Origin: Myrica gale | Lineage: Eukaryota > Streptophyta > Magnoliopsida > Fagales > Myricaceae | Direction: 5' to 3' | NCBI GenBank assembly: GCA_963930655.1 | Contig: OZ005609.1 | Span: 24,749,001-24,813,000 of the forward strand | DNA: 64,000 nt | Shown here: positions 45,741 through 58,779 of the stretch, piece by piece | How positions within the stretch are numbered: position 1 is the first letter of the stretch | Layout: each line of letters opens with the position of its first letter | Position numbers and translations under genes: made by a program | The notes under the pieces: model-generated | Database searches by the model: none | What the model was told of the DNA's origin: nothing | The model's input: only the letters and a program-made list of their open reading frames with translations

Positions 45741-48700
45741 ATGAGTATGGAGAACGTACGCATGGGTAGGCAATGGGTTTCAATGGTTGGGTGCTTAGGA
45801 CTGATTTTTCTGGTGTCCTTCTTGCTTGGCGAGCGCTCTGAGAAGACCCCAGTTAGGTCCTTCCTCATCTTTTCCTCCATCTAGCTCCTACAAAGCTTGG
45901 CCATAAAGAACATTCATTATATGACGTAGGGAGAGGAGGGAGAGAGAGAGAGAGAGGTCGGACGGAGTCTGCATTACTTCGGGAGTCTAGATAGTACATA
46001 TAGACCGGAGACTGCTCAATAAGAAACCCGGTGGTGGTCTCGGAGCAACTCGTCTTTAAGATAGAACACAGAAACTTTCGTTGCTCTGTTTATACTTTTT
46101 CTCTCCCTTTCTTTTATTTTCGTTTCTGTTCTTATGGCTTATAGCTTTATAGTAGGGGTTCATCAGTCCGTCATTTAGTGCAAAAAAAATATCGAAACCT
46201 TTTATGCTGGTGGGGTTCAAGAACAATTCATCCGGTTGAGCTAGCCGATAACAGAGTAAGATCACATGCTTACAGTTGGTCCCCCCCGCCCCGCCCCTTT
46301 TTTTTACCTCCATTCATTAGTAAATCTGCCTCGTTTTGGGTGGAAAAACTCACGCGGTCAACTTTTCATGGAACCCCGAAATACTTCTTGGAAATTGTAA
46401 ATAACTTCTCATCCAGTGAACGTACTTGCCCTGAGATCGGAGTCGTTCATTCACTCTTCCTTGTGATTTGTTTCGCATTCCAATCCTGCAATTCATAGAG
46501 TATCACGTTGAGAAGAAAATCACATTAGGCTTCATTTGATGACTTCGTAATATATGAACCGCAGGAGACTTCTCCGGAACAGGGGCCAAGAATTTTATGA
46601 CTTGAAGCTATATGCCACCGATCCTCAGCAGGTAAACGCGTTAGCTCTTTCTCCCTCTTTTGTACGCGACACCAGAATGATTAAACACGAGAGCCATTTG
46701 TCATTATCCTTGCAGAGTTGCAGTAACCTCTTTCAAGCATGTGATACTATTGGAACAATCGATACCTTTCCCGTGCCATATAAAAACAACCAAATTAGTA
46801 GACCATTATCTTTTGTTTTCTGGTGCACTTTTCTCGATTGAGAAATGTTAAACACATCTTTACTGAATAGACAAATCATATCAGGTGGTAGTGGTGAATA
46901 ATGGGCTTGTGCAAGTGACTTTCTCGAGTCCGGATGGTCATGTCTTGGGAATCAAGTACAACGATGTAGATAATTTACTTGAATATCGCAATACTAGAGA
47001 GGACAGAGGGTACGTCGTCCATTTCACCTGCCATTGCCTGGATACTTGCATCTAGCGATTAGATTTTCCCCTGTCAGAATACTTATTAAGCTCTGTTTCA
47101 CAAAATCGAACATATCTAGGTATTGGGATGTGGTTTGGAATGAGCCAGGGCGTCGTGATGGTATATTCGAGAGGTAATTGGGTTCCTTTTCCTGATCCAT
47201 ACCTGCATGGCTTTGTTTTCTGGCTTAGAAAATAAAAGGTGTATAAATTGTCTGCAGAATTGCAGGAACACGCTTTACTGTTATAACTGAGAATGAAGAC
47301 CAAGTAGAGCTTTCATTTCGCCACACATGGAATGTTTCGCTCCGTGGACAGAGAGTTCCCTTGAATGTAGACAAAAGGTGCATGTCAAGCGTTGTTACTC
47401 AATTAACAGGCCGTGGAAATTGTAGTCCAGAGATATCTATTGACACGAATCAAACTTTGCAGATACATAATGCGGCGTGGGGTTTCGGGATATTACTCGT
47501 ACGCAATATTTGAGCGCCTAGAAGGCTGGCCGGCTGTGGAGATTGCACAAATCAGGGCTGTTTACAAGCTCCAACAGGACAAGTAAATCAACCAAAGTTT
47601 CCTTTCATCCAAAACAAAACGAAAATATTATGCCGAACCATTCGAGATTGGAGATACTTTTATCTGTCCTCTAGAAATACTTTTATCTGTCCTCTAAAAA
47701 TAATTTTGGGCTGATTGGGAAAAATGTTAGTACTTAGTACAGTATTTCAATACACGTTTCAGATTTCACTACATGGCAATATCCGACAACAAACAGAGGA
47801 TCATGCCGATGCCGGAAGACCGCCAAACTGGTCAGGCCCTCGCCTACCCAGAAGCTGTTCTTTTGACCAATCCAATGGATCCTGAACTCAGGGGAGAGGT
47901 ACCCTTCATGCCGATGACGAATGTTGGCACTAATTTATCTCGTATTAGGCAAAAAATTCCGTCCGCAGATTATCTCTTTTTTTTTCTAATCCGTCCGCAG
48001 ATTATCTTTTTTTTTTCTAAGCCGTCCGCAGATGATCTGTTTGTGATTATTTTCTTTCTTTGGAGTTGGTGCGCCTTTGTCTCGAGCTCTTAAGACCCGT
48101 GATACTGGTGGGTGGCGCAGGTAGATGACAAGTACCAGTATTCGTTGGAGGACACAGAGAACAAGGTTCATGGGTGGATATCCGCTGATCCGCCCGTCGG
48201 ATTCTGGATGATCACACCCAGTGATGAGTTCCGCACAGCTGGCCCAATCAAGCAAGACCTCACCTCCCACGTGGGACCAATTACCCTTTCCGTAAGTCCA
48301 CCTAATCCTCTTGGTGTATACTAGAAGACAAACCGTCAACATCGTACTAGAAGAATCGAAAATCTTGCCACTTTTTCTTAATACGAATTTTTTTTCGTAA
48401 CTATTTCAGATAATACCACTTTAATTGGAGATCATGACAAATCAATCTGTTTTAAGATAAATATTTATCATTCTAAAATCTTTTATTTTTTGTATTTTTT
48501 TTATGTCCAGATGTTTGTGAGCACTCACTATGCTGGGAGGGACGCAGAGATGAAATTTGAAGATGGGGAGCCATGGAAAAAGGTTTTCGGTCCTGTATTT
48601 GTCTATCTTAACTCGGTCTCTAATGAAAGCGATGCCCTACAACTTTGGAAAGACGCGAAACGGCAGGTATATAACGTCACGTTAGGATTCATCTTCTTCC

Positions 48701-50281
48701 TTGGAATTTAGCTAAATACTCGACTGCATTTTCAATCAGATGGTGAACGAAGTGGAAAGCTGGCCCTACAATTTCACCCAATCAGAAGATTTCCTTTCTG
48801 CTGATCAACGTGGAACAGTTACGGGTCAATTGCTAGTCCGCGACCGGTACGTGACTTGGCTACATGCAGGAATTCTTTCCTCTACTGATCAAATTCAAGT
48901 TAACTCACAAGGCATAGAATGATTTGATCTAATTGCTGTATTAGGTATATCAATAAGAGATTAATGTTCGGGCAATCTGCATATGTGGGTTTAGCGGCTC
49001 CCGGAGAGGTGGGATCATGGCAAAGAGAAAGCAAGGTAGTTTTCGGTACAAAAGTTTTTCTTGACTTATGGAGGGTCATGAATAATTTAGTTGACAACTT
49101 CTTTCAGGGCTACCAATTCTGGACGCAAGCTGACGAGAAAGGACATTTCCTTATTGAAAACGTCCTACCTGGGGATTATAATCTGTATGCCTGGGTCCCA
49201 GGTTTCCTTGGGGATTACAAAAGTGATACCATGATTAGTATTGTGCCCGGTAAGTAAGGTTTACCTGATCAGTGCATGTGTTTACTCTACTAGCGATCTC
49301 GTGCAACTTGCTGAATGATTTTGCTTCATTGACATAAAATGCTGCAGGTTGCGAAGTCAAATTGGATGTCCTTGTGTATGAGCCTCCAAGACATGGTCCC
49401 ACCCTGTGGGAAATAGGCATCCCTGACCGCACCGCCGGAGAGTTCAATATACCGGACCCATACCCAACACTGATGAACCGACTGTACAATGACAATCACC
49501 TGGAGAGGTTAGTCACAAACATCAACAGACACATTGATATTGCAATCTTAAAAAAAAAACAAAAAAATCGTCACTGCTTAATCAAGTTCTAGCGTTTTCA
49601 CTTGCAGGTTCAGACAATATGGGTTATGGGAAAGGTATGCAGATGAATATCGCGATCAGGATCTCATCTACACCATTGATGCGAGCGATTACCATATCGA
49701 TTGGTTCTTTGCTCATGTTACCAGGTATAGATATATTCGTTTGCTTCACCTTTACTTGCGAGCCTCTAGTTTTTTATTTGTTGGATTTCTTGATACTGAC
49801 ACTGTAGTGCAGGAATGTGAATAATCATACATATGAAGCAACGACATGGCGGATCGTATTTGAACTTGAAAGAGTGAACAATAAGGGAAATTACATGCTC
49901 CAGTTAGCCTTGGCGTCAGCCCATGAAGCTGAATTGCAGGTACGTACACAGCTGAGCTGAGAATTATTTCATGGCCTTTTGCATTTCTTTTGTCTGTTTA
50001 TTTGATATTTTGCTAATGGAATCTCGTGACTGGGTTGTAAGGTCCGGTTCAACGACCCGAGTTCCATACCTCCCCACTTTTCAACAGGACTTATAGGAGG
50101 GGACAATGCCATTGCGAGGCACGGAATTCATGGGCTGTATTGGTTGTACAGCATTGATGTAGCAAGCAATCTATTGCAAGTTGGAAAGAACATCATCTAT
50201 CTCAGACAGGCAAGGAGTTCGACTCCTTTTGAAGGAGTCATGTATGACTACCTTCGTCTAGAAGGGCCTCCTGAACGGTGA
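45741..50281 (+). CDS. Rhamnogalacturonan lyase 1 (PL4 family), complete, 16 exons
   Basis: Exons: 45741-45856, 46565-46631, 46885-47009, 47120-47173, 47258-47377, 47463-47582, 47763-47898, 48121-48291, 48511-48666, 48740-48846, 48945-49035, 49108-49249, 49348-49507, 49608-49724, 49813-49939, 50042-50281. All junctions are GT-AG and in phase, giving 682 codons, the usual plant length. An N-terminal hydrophobic segment (GCLGLIFLVSFLLGE) suggests secretion. The catalytic part holds YWDVVWNEPG, GVSGYYSYAIFERLEGWPA and VHGWISADPPVGFWMITPSD. A middle fibronectin-like domain lies near residues 391-470 (GYQFWTQADEKGHF, YNLYAWVPGFLGDY). The C-terminal carbohydrate-binding-like domain has LWEIGIPDRTAGEF and ends with VMYDYLRLEGPPER. 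The family cleaves pectin rhamnogalacturonan I by beta-elimination in the wall. An acceptor just before the ATG suggests a leader intron. The catalytic residues were not individually assigned. Confidence 0.95.
45936..45957. repeat. Microsatellite (GA)n in lyase 1 intron 1
   Basis: About ten GA units within intron 1 of the first lyase gene. Confidence 0.8.
47959..48039. repeat. Three tandem units of about 32 bp in lyase 1 intron 7
   Basis: CCGTCCGCAGATTATCT followed by a T-run and CTAA occurs twice, then a third partial unit CCGTCCGCAGATGATCTG. The whole array lies between exons 7 and 8. Confidence 0.88.
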
Positions 50282-50439
50282 TCTGCATGTACCAGATAGT
50301 TATCCAGCAAAATTATATAAGATTAGAAGGGCATCATTATTTGCCCCATTGTAATTAAGGCTAAGAATCAAGCTTAATGGAACTTTGTGTAATGTTTGCA
50401 CAAAGCTTTGCTTATCCATTTGACGTGGGATGAGGTGCC

Positions 50440-50700
50440 CCAATTTTTACATCCTCATTTCCGGCGACCGGCTCTGCCCTCTGCCGTGATTACAGGTTTA
50501 GGATCAGGTCTTTGGACCCAGCAGGTATGGTTGCTGGGTTGGCCCGGTTGGTTGTTGCCTTTGTGGCTTGTTCGTTTGTGGCCTTTTGGGCCTTAATTTA
50601 TCCGTGTTGTAATGAACTGTAATAACTCTCTTATCATGTAGCCCGCCCTTGTGGCCCCTTTGTATTATAGACTTCTATTAGACAAGTACCCCACTTCAGA
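50440..50700 (+). other. GC-richer segment, possible LINE 3' region
   Basis: After the lyase 1 stop, a segment with GGCCTTTTGGGCC and TGTAATGAACTGTAATAACT stands out from the AT-rich surroundings and looks like a plant LINE 3' untranslated region. No poly-A, target duplication or coding similarity could be shown. Confidence 0.35.
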
Positions 50701-52670
50701 GTATTAAAAGTACCATTTGCCTAACAAAAGAGAAAAATATTTCAAGGGCTTGCAATGTCTCGCTAAACCGGATAGTTTCTCTAGTGACTCAAACCATTTT
50801 TTTAATATCTTGTTGGACGGGCGGTTCGAAATCCTAATAACTTGATTACATAAAAGGGTATTTTAATAAAGTTGGAAACTCAAGCGTAGTTCTCTAAATT
50901 TCTAAATTCCGTGGATTGAATAGCTAGGTTGCTCTGAATCCTGAGTCGTCGTGACTATCTGTTATGACTGTCTAATGTTATCAAATTGGAGAGGCAACGA
51001 CGACATCAATCCTGCTTGATTTGCGTAGGGGACTATGTAAGGTATAAGACCTAAAAGAGTAGGGCGTCCACAAGACACGCGAAGGTCATCCTTTTACGGG
51101 GGGTTTCGCAGCTCTAGTGCAGCTCATGAAGAAAGGGAAGGGTAATTACAGTAATGTGGGATTTTGTGGCCGTCATGTACGGAGCGCCTACTATCGCGCG
51201 CAAACCCAACGGGACACCTCTCATTGCAGTTTATTTCTTCTGCAATCTGAAATGCCCCTACATGTACAAAAGGCGCTTTTCCTAATCGTTTGTTTCCTTG
51301 GGCTTAAACACCGAGAATACGTCCCCCCAAACGCCTGCAACAAGCTGCCTGAGATGGCGCTGTAAGGTTGCCTTCAAGAGGCGTATCTGGTGTATTGGCA
51401 TTCCCATCAGTATGCCAGTCTCCCCCGTCAATCCTGGCCTTGATTATGATTTGGGGTCCGCCTGAACTTTTCAAGTCAAGACCCCATCAATCTATTTTTT
51501 CAACTGACTGGTCTGCATCTGTTATCAGGTAAATTATAGAATTCAACATTTCTTTTTCCATTCAAAAGTCATCTGCCCACTTAGAACGATTGCCCTGTTG
51601 AAGAAACGCCATTTTCTACGCAAAATACTGACCAGACCAGCCAAATACTTGCCAACATGACTCATGACCATGTTGTATTAAGTTTTCGCACGTGCATATA
51701 TTACTTTTTTATTTGATAAAAGCTGGAAGCAGCTAAAAGCTACTGCATTCATATTACTTTCTCGTTAGCCATGGCCTCATTGCTATATGGATTTCAACCC
51801 GATCACATCGGACATTAGGTAACGAAACACGCCTTCTAGATTTCAACGCGTTCAATAGAGAAAAACGGTACGCAAGAATTAATGTTAACACTCCAACCTT
51901 CCTGTATTTTAAATGTAAAGTCGTATTGATTCTGGCCAACTGCTAATTACATTAGACTTGTGTTGGGGGCTCATGGCCGCGGGTGTGGGGTCTGGATTAA
52001 TCTAATTTCAAAGTTAGGTCGCTCTGGAACCTAACATTCCTTTTTAGGAACCTAGAAAATTTAACGAATTAATTCCGTAGAAAAAGGAGTCCTCTAACGG
52101 AAATCTAAATCCTTAAGAAAGTAGTTCAGAGTCTCCAAATCTATAACGAGAAAAGTACTGCGTTATTAGTGTCTATTGTGGACTTTAACGAGTTTTAAAC
52201 ACACGCAATTTCTCTTTTTCGGCCCGACTTGAGAACACTACTAGTGCCCCTCAAGAGAAAATCACCCGTATTGTTGAACCCGATTTTATGTTTCAACCTG
52301 CTTCATCTGTCTTAAATTTGGCAATTTTTGGTACGACGGCATGATAACCAGTGCATAGGAAAACATGTTTTTCAACACAACAATTGTCAACACCGAACAC
52401 GTTCCTGATCAAACAACTAATTCCTAATAGTGTCAAAAGTTGGCATATCTTATGGCGAAAACAATGTACACCTTCCTTTTGACCACGTGGATTGTTAAGA
52501 GTACCAAATTTCGGCTCCGTCGTACTTTCATAGATAGTTTATACTGCCAAGGAAAAAGTATCAAAAATTGTTTGAAAGACTGGAACGACTTGTTGGGTTA
52601 GCATATGCTCCACTTTGATGCCTAAATAAAACATATATAGGGCCTTTTCTTTAATGCTTGCTAACAAAAA

Positions 52671-52707
<37 letters not shown>

Positions 52708-52780
52708 TAGAAGAGTCAAACCGAAGGGTACCAGACATTTAAAAAAGGAAGAAGAAAAGGCGGCATCATTCCTGTCTTGC
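50700..52780. other. Intergenic region between the two lyase genes, no gene recognised
   Basis: Only short frames are present. The notable feature is the AT microsatellite at 52673-52705. Confidence 0.5.
52673..52705. repeat. Microsatellite (AT)n
   Basis: About 16 AT units, roughly 80 bases upstream of the likely TATA box of lyase 2. Confidence 0.93.
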
Positions 52781-52783
52781 TGC

Positions 52784-52791
52784 TATATAAA
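52784..52791 (+). promoter_or_regulatory. Likely TATA box of rhamnogalacturonan lyase 2
   Basis: TATATAAA lies 340 bases before the ATG. With a start site near 52820, a leader exon and a leader intron ending at TTGTCAG (53118) would precede the start codon. The prediction rests on motif and spacing. Confidence 0.5.
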
Positions 52792-53125
52792 TGCTATTAC
52801 TTGGCATTAAAAATATGATCTGTAAGCTTTCTGAATTGCTATCCAGTTTCAAGGTTCCACACAGAAACCATTCGATATATATAGAATTGTATCTATGTTG
52901 CCTTGTTTGGTGGGGGGGAAAAACACTATTTTCTTTCTCTTCTTGTTTTGGACCGAGAGATTTTCTACTAATATGGATTCTTGATGATTTATTTCTCTGT
53001 TTAATTCCTATCATTTGCAATCTGTTTCATCTGTTATTCCTGAGAGCGTTGTTCCGTGTTGGCGTACTTCTTCATTGAAATCTCATAGTTGTTGGCTTAC
53101 TTTTATATTGGTTGTCAGGGTCAAT

Positions 53126-56100
53126 ATGGACAAGGTAAACTGGCCAGGCCAATGGCTTGTGGGACGCATTGGAGTAGTTTTGCTGGTGTGCGTCTTCGTT
53201 GCTGGCTGTAATTCCGAGAAGATCCCACGGAGGTTGTTCCTCATCTTTTATTAGCTCTAAATCATAGAAACCTGCTTGGCCAAAAAGAAACCGGCCGGCG
53301 AGGTAGAGAGAGATTTAGGAGTATAGTCTATACAGATATCTCCGATTGTTGCAGAAACCGGCGGGTTGGCGTGTAGAACGGACTCTTCGTTACTTTTGCT
53401 CTTCTCTTTTTCAGTTTTCGTTGGGTCCGTTTCTAAACCCACCCGGGTGGAAAGCGATTTACAAATTCTTTCTTTTCCTAGACCATTATACTTCCCCGCA
53501 AAAGAGGAATTAGACAGGGTAATATGCACATGATGTTGCGTAAAACCTTTTCGATTTATACTATTTTAGAAACGTCTCGTGTTGAGAGCTGCCACGATCC
53601 TGGGAGGGAATAATGCACGAGGGAAACTAGCATCACATATAGACTATAGTATCTTCTTTCATTTACATACAGATAATTAGGATTTTCTCGTATATTCGAT
53701 TGGAATGACAGCTAGAAGATCAATATTTAGATTGTCGATTTTTTATGCAACCCAAGGAACTCTTTTAAGATTTGGTTTAGGTAGTCAGGAAATAGTTTTA
53801 CGTACGTGCCGGCCTACTGACTACTAGTTTTTACTTTTCACAAACAGATAGGGGTGTCATTCCTTCCTTCTCGAGGCATTGAAGGTATATGACCGACGGA
53901 AATATAAGGAAAATTTCAGGAGCCTCTTCGGATAGTCCTCTCACTTCGTCAAGCCCCCCGGCACCGATTATTGTGTGAGTGAGGTTATTTTGTGAGTGTG
54001 TGAGTGGACTAGTGAAATTATAAGTTGAGAAGTCTAATGGCTGAAAAAATGTCACGTCATTTAATGAAACCGGGTCGGTTTCGCGGATCGGGTTCGTGGG
54101 TCCGGTTCATTAAATGACGTGGCATTTTTTCAGCCATTAGATTTTTCAACTTCTAATCTCACTCGTCTACTCACACACTCACACAATAATCTCACTCACA
54201 CAATAACTTTTGTCCAAAAAAAACAGTTATACATATGAGTTACTATATTTACTAGCTAGCTTCCATTTAAAGACGGTAAATTGTTTTCCTAAATTTTTTG
54301 ATATACAATGCAGGAGAATTCTATTCAACCTTAATGACGCCCAAGATTCCCCTGTGGTGAAGCTAGATACCCGCAATCATCGGGAGGTAAATGCATGTTT
54401 ATCTCTATGCCACAGATTTTTCTTTGTTGACAATTAATCCGACAGACATGGACAGCGTACTGTTTGTCTCACCTAGTCAATGAGTTTGTTAACCTAAACG
54501 ATTTTTTAATGCATGTTCCAATCAATCTCTTCATGTTCTTATCTTGTTCTTGGATAAGTTGACTACTTGAATCACATCGCATGCGTAACCTCTTTCAACC
54601 ATGTCATGAAAACCAGAAACAGTTGAGAGATTCACAATAGAATTGAGGATCCATGAATTGACATGCTTCGTATTTAATATATACACATTCTTATAAGCTG
54701 TACCTTTATTTATCTTCTGCCTCGATAAATAGTATAAATAACTCTCCTAATTAATTACATAAATGTTTTCAGGTGGTGGTGGATAATGGCATCGTGCAGG
54801 TCACATTATCGAGACCGGCGGGTGATGTTGTGGGAATTGCTTATAATGGTATCAACAATTTACTCGAGGAGCATAACGAAAGAGATAATAGAGGGTACTG
54901 GCATGCATTTTATGTGTTTTAAGGTTGATTAATTTAATTTGGAGCCGTTTGCCGTTGTACTTAATTACTACGCTTTCTTTGGCAAAATCAAATACGTACG
55001 CTTAGGTACTGGGATGTAACTTGGAACGACCCACAAGGCCGTGATGGTATTCTTCAGAGGTAATTAAAATCCTCACTCCAAATCAACGTACCTGCGTATA
55101 GAGATTTGTACTATAAAACGTCGTCATACTTGTCCCAAACTCATTTTGTGTAAGGTGAAATATTGCAGCGTAGCAGGAACAATGTTCACGGTCATAACTG
55201 AGAACAAGGATCAAGTAGAGCTGTCGTTTAGTCAAAAATGGGACGTTTCGCTTTTTCGAAAGGGATTTGTTCCCCTAAACGTAGACAGAAGGTACATCTG
55301 CATATCTTTTTTCCTTCGTCAACAGGTGGTCTTCGCAGTCTGTGATTATGCATCGGTATATTAACCTTGTCAAATCCACCTTTGCAGGTACATATTTCGG
55401 CGTGGCGTTGCGGGATATTACTCGTACGCAATATTTGAGCGTCTCAAAGGATGGCCGGCAGTGTCTCTGGGTCAAATCAGGGCAGTTTACAAGCTCCAAG
55501 AAAAAAAGTAAATAGAAAATGTTCCTTTCTTCTATTATCCAAAGGAAAACGAGATGCAAAACATTAATTACAGTTGGTTATGCTAAATAATCTGAAATGG
55601 CGGATTCTCTTCTCTCGCCTCTCGAAAAACATTGGTGGCGATCTTGAACACTGTTAAGTCTGAAATTTGTATGGGAAATCAATGGTCAGGTTTCGTTTCA
55701 TGGTTATATCGGACGACAAGCAGAGGATAATGCCAACGGCTGAAGACCGCAAAAAGGGTGAGACCCTCGCCTTCCCGGAGGCTGTTCTTTTAACCGAGCC
55801 ATCCGATCCAAAACTCAGAGGAGAGGTACTTTTTTGTCCATTTCTTCTGGGTCCGTGTTAATGCGTTCAAGTTTTACTTTTGTCTTAGTAAACGTAGGAT
55901 TTCAGATCGTTGTGGTCTATTCTTTAAGGGGTAACACTATATTAGCTTATACATAGATGAATTTCCGAGTAAAATTTCTTGCTTTTCCGGGCAGTGACTG
56001 TTTTGGCAAATCATCGAGACATCTGAGAAAGAGACCCATAGCATCCCCTTAAATTTACATGCCCATTGATATCTTAAATGTGTTGCATAAACTCCCAATC

Positions 56101-58272
56101 AAAAAGAAAAGTCGCCAGAAACAAATTACCAGTAAACAAGTGAAGAATAGTATATATCTTCGTGATTATTCTTGGGTATGCCTCGGGCTCACAATTTGAA
56201 GGTACGGGGCGATGTGGGGCGCAGGTGGATGACAAGTACCAGTACTCGTTGGCGGCCAGAGATAACAAGGTTCATGGGTGGATATCGACCGACCCACCTG
56301 TTGGGTTCTGGATCATAACACCCAGTGAAGAGTTCCGTGCAGCCGGGCCCTTCAAGCAGGAGCTCACATCCCACGCCGGCCCTACTGCTCTCGCTGTAAG
56401 TCAATCTCTCCCAACTGCATCACTCCACGTGAATGGTAAGATGCAATTCCCAATGGGTATGATAAAATTGTGATCTTTCTAATTTGGTTGGCCATGTTCA
56501 GATGTTTATGAGCACTCACTATGCTGGGGAGGATCTAAACATCGAATTTCAAGAGGGAGAGCCATGGAAAAAAGTTTATGGTCCTATTTTTGTCTATCTT
56601 AACTCGGGAAAGAGTAAAATCGAAACCCAAAACCTTTGGCCGGACGCTAAAAAACAGGTATAAATTACTCTTTTCCTTCGAATTTTCCCTAAATTGAATT
56701 TGTTAATTAATTCGGTAGTTGTTTTCTGTTAGATGTTGCATGAAGTCGATAGCTGGCCATACAATTTCGCTCAATCAGAAGATTTCCCTACTGCTGATCA
56801 ACGTGGAACAGTTGTGGGCCAAATGGTAGTCCGTGACCGGTATGTGTCTCGGCTACTTCCTACTTGCATGATTTTCCCACACATGTTCGACGATGGTTTT
56901 ACTTAATCTTCCTCTGTTAGGTACGTCCACGGGAAACTAGTATGGGCAAAATATGCCCATGTGGGCTTGGCAGCTCCTGGAGAGGTGGGATCATGGCAAA
57001 GAGAAAGCAAGGTAATTTGTTCTGGTTCACAAAATTTGTTCCCTGCGAATTAATCGTGAAGGGTGATTAGGCACTAATCAGCTGTAAATTCTGTTACTTC
57101 TTTTGATCAGGGTTATCAATTCTGGACTCAGGCTGACGACCAGGGACGTTTCGTAATTGAAAACGTCCGATCCGGAGACTATAATTTGTACGCATGGGTC
57201 CCTGGTTTTGTTGGCGACTACAGATATAAGACCAAGATTAGTGTTAAACCAGGTGTGCACATACAGAGACGTATAAGAACAGCTAACTTGAAGACCAACC
57301 ATGCAACCTAGCTGATCAATATAGTTCCACTGGCTTTCATGAATGCAGGTTCGCACATTCAATTGGGTGTGCTTGCTTATAGACCTCCAAGAAAAGGTCC
57401 AACCCTGTGGGAAATTGGCATCCCTGACCGTTCAGCCGGAGAGTTCTATATACCAGACGCAGACCCAAAGCTCATGAACAGATTGTACAATCACTCAGAC
57501 AAGTTAGTCACACCAACAGTACTCTGATACTGCTGTCGCGATCTTAGAATTACAGAATTATATTTCTTAAACATAAGCTTCTATTACCGGCAGGTTCAGG
57601 CAATATGGCTTATGGGACCGGTATGCAGATTTGTATCAGAGTCAGGACCTCGTCTACACTGTTGGCGTTAGCGATTATCGGAAAGATTGGTTCTTCGCTC
57701 ACGTAACTAGGAATGCAAAAAATGGAACATACGAGCCAACGACATGGCAGATCAAATTTGTACTAGGAAGTGTGAACAAGAAGGGGAGTTACACACTCCA
57801 GTTGGCCTTGGCGTCATCCAATTTTGCTGAAGTGAAGGTACAGACTCTCCTTTTTTTTTCACTCTCTCTCCCTTTCTCTCTCTATCTCTCTGTTTTTCTG
57901 AAAGGCTTATCGTGAAAGCTAAACTATTATGCGATTCAAAAGAAACCTATATACCATCGGTGGTTTTTGTTTTCATTTTGTTCTTTTCGGTTAATGTTAA
58001 ACTTTTGGAGTTCCTGTGACTGCCTTTACAAGGTTCGTGTCAACGACCCCAATGTTCAACCTGCTCATTTTTCAACGGGACTCATAGGAAGGGATAACGC
58101 CATTGCAAGGCACGGGATTCATGGTTTGTATTGGTTCTACAGCATCGATCTTGCAGGAAATCTGTTCCAAGAAGGAAACAACACAGTCTATCTCACACAG
58201 TCAAGGCGGGGAAATCTTTTTCAAGGACTCATGTATGACTACCTTCGTCTTGAAGGGGCCCCTGATCAGTGA
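53126..58272 (+). CDS. Rhamnogalacturonan lyase 2 (PL4 family), complete, 15 exons
   Basis: Exons: 53126-53232, 54314-54386, 54773-54894, 55006-55059, 55169-55291, 55388-55507, 55690-55825, 56225-56395, 56502-56657, 56733-56839, 56921-57011, 57111-57252, 57349-57502, 57594-57837, 58033-58272. All junctions are GT-AG and in phase, giving 679 codons. The start MDKVNWPGQWLVGRIGVVLL leads into a secretion-type hydrophobic segment. The three family parts match lyase 1: catalytic (YWDVTWNDPQG, GVAGYYSYAIFERLKGWPA), fibronectin-like (GYQFWTQADDQGRF) and C-terminal (LWEIGIPDRSAGEF, LMYDYLRLEGAPDQ). Exon 14 (244 nt) equals exons 14 plus 15 of lyase 1 (117+127), so one intron is gone without changing a codon. 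Intron 1 carries a hairpin MITE. It is probably a wall-acting pectin lyase with overlapping function. Confidence 0.95.
53968..54206. mobile_element. Hairpin MITE in intron 1 of lyase 2
   Basis: The left arm begins TTATTGTGTGAGTGAGGTTA and runs to CATTTAATGAAACCGGG. The right arm runs from GGTCCGGTTCATTAAATG to CTCACTCACACAATAA. The arms, about 105 bp each, are near-perfect inverted copies with a loop of about 30 bp. No clear target duplication was seen. Confidence 0.85.
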
Positions 58273-58518
58273 TGATGCGGAAGATTTTATAAGATTGTGC
58301 GGCCCCTACAGGAAACAAAAACCACAGTGACGTATGTAAATCTATATCGTCTGTAATTTTAGTGATAAAAAAGATTGATCATATCATTTAGGGAGCAGGA
58401 TCCCATATCATTCTTTATTTTTAGAGTCTCGAAATGAAAATGAAAAGTTTTGTACTTGATTAATCTTCCAATCTTATTGATGACTTCGGATAAAGTCTCC
58501 TTCTATATGTTCTATCAC

Positions 58519-58754
58519 GGTGTTTGTCTAAACTACAGTTTTAATAAAATTTTACTAAAATTTTAACATCCATACTTTTTCATTCTCTCTCCTTACTTGT
58601 TCTCTAACTTTTTTTTTTCACTTTTTCACTTTTTTTACTTACTTATTCATTCTCTCTCTTACTTTTTCTCTAACTTTTTCACTTTTTCAATTATCTCTTC
58701 AACCTTTTTACCAACTCCTAAAATTTTAATAAAATTTTTAACATAACAAACACC
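58519..58754. mobile_element. MITE-like element with GGTGTTTGT termini
   Basis: The segment begins GGTGTTTGTCTAAAC and ends TTTTTAACATAACAAACACC, with AATAAAATTTT phrases near both ends and a CT-rich middle. It is non-coding. A related shorter element lies at 62634-62788. Confidence 0.7.
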
Positions 58755-58779
58755 ACCTATATCTTTCTCACCTAAATTT

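Noticed and set aside
47959-48039. Regular repeats as a CRISPR-like array
   Set aside because: The units are directly tandem without spacers, lie in a plant intron and include T-runs.
50820-50845. tRNA-like GGTTCGAAATCC box
   Set aside because: No matching acceptor stem, anticodon arm or A box in the expected positions.
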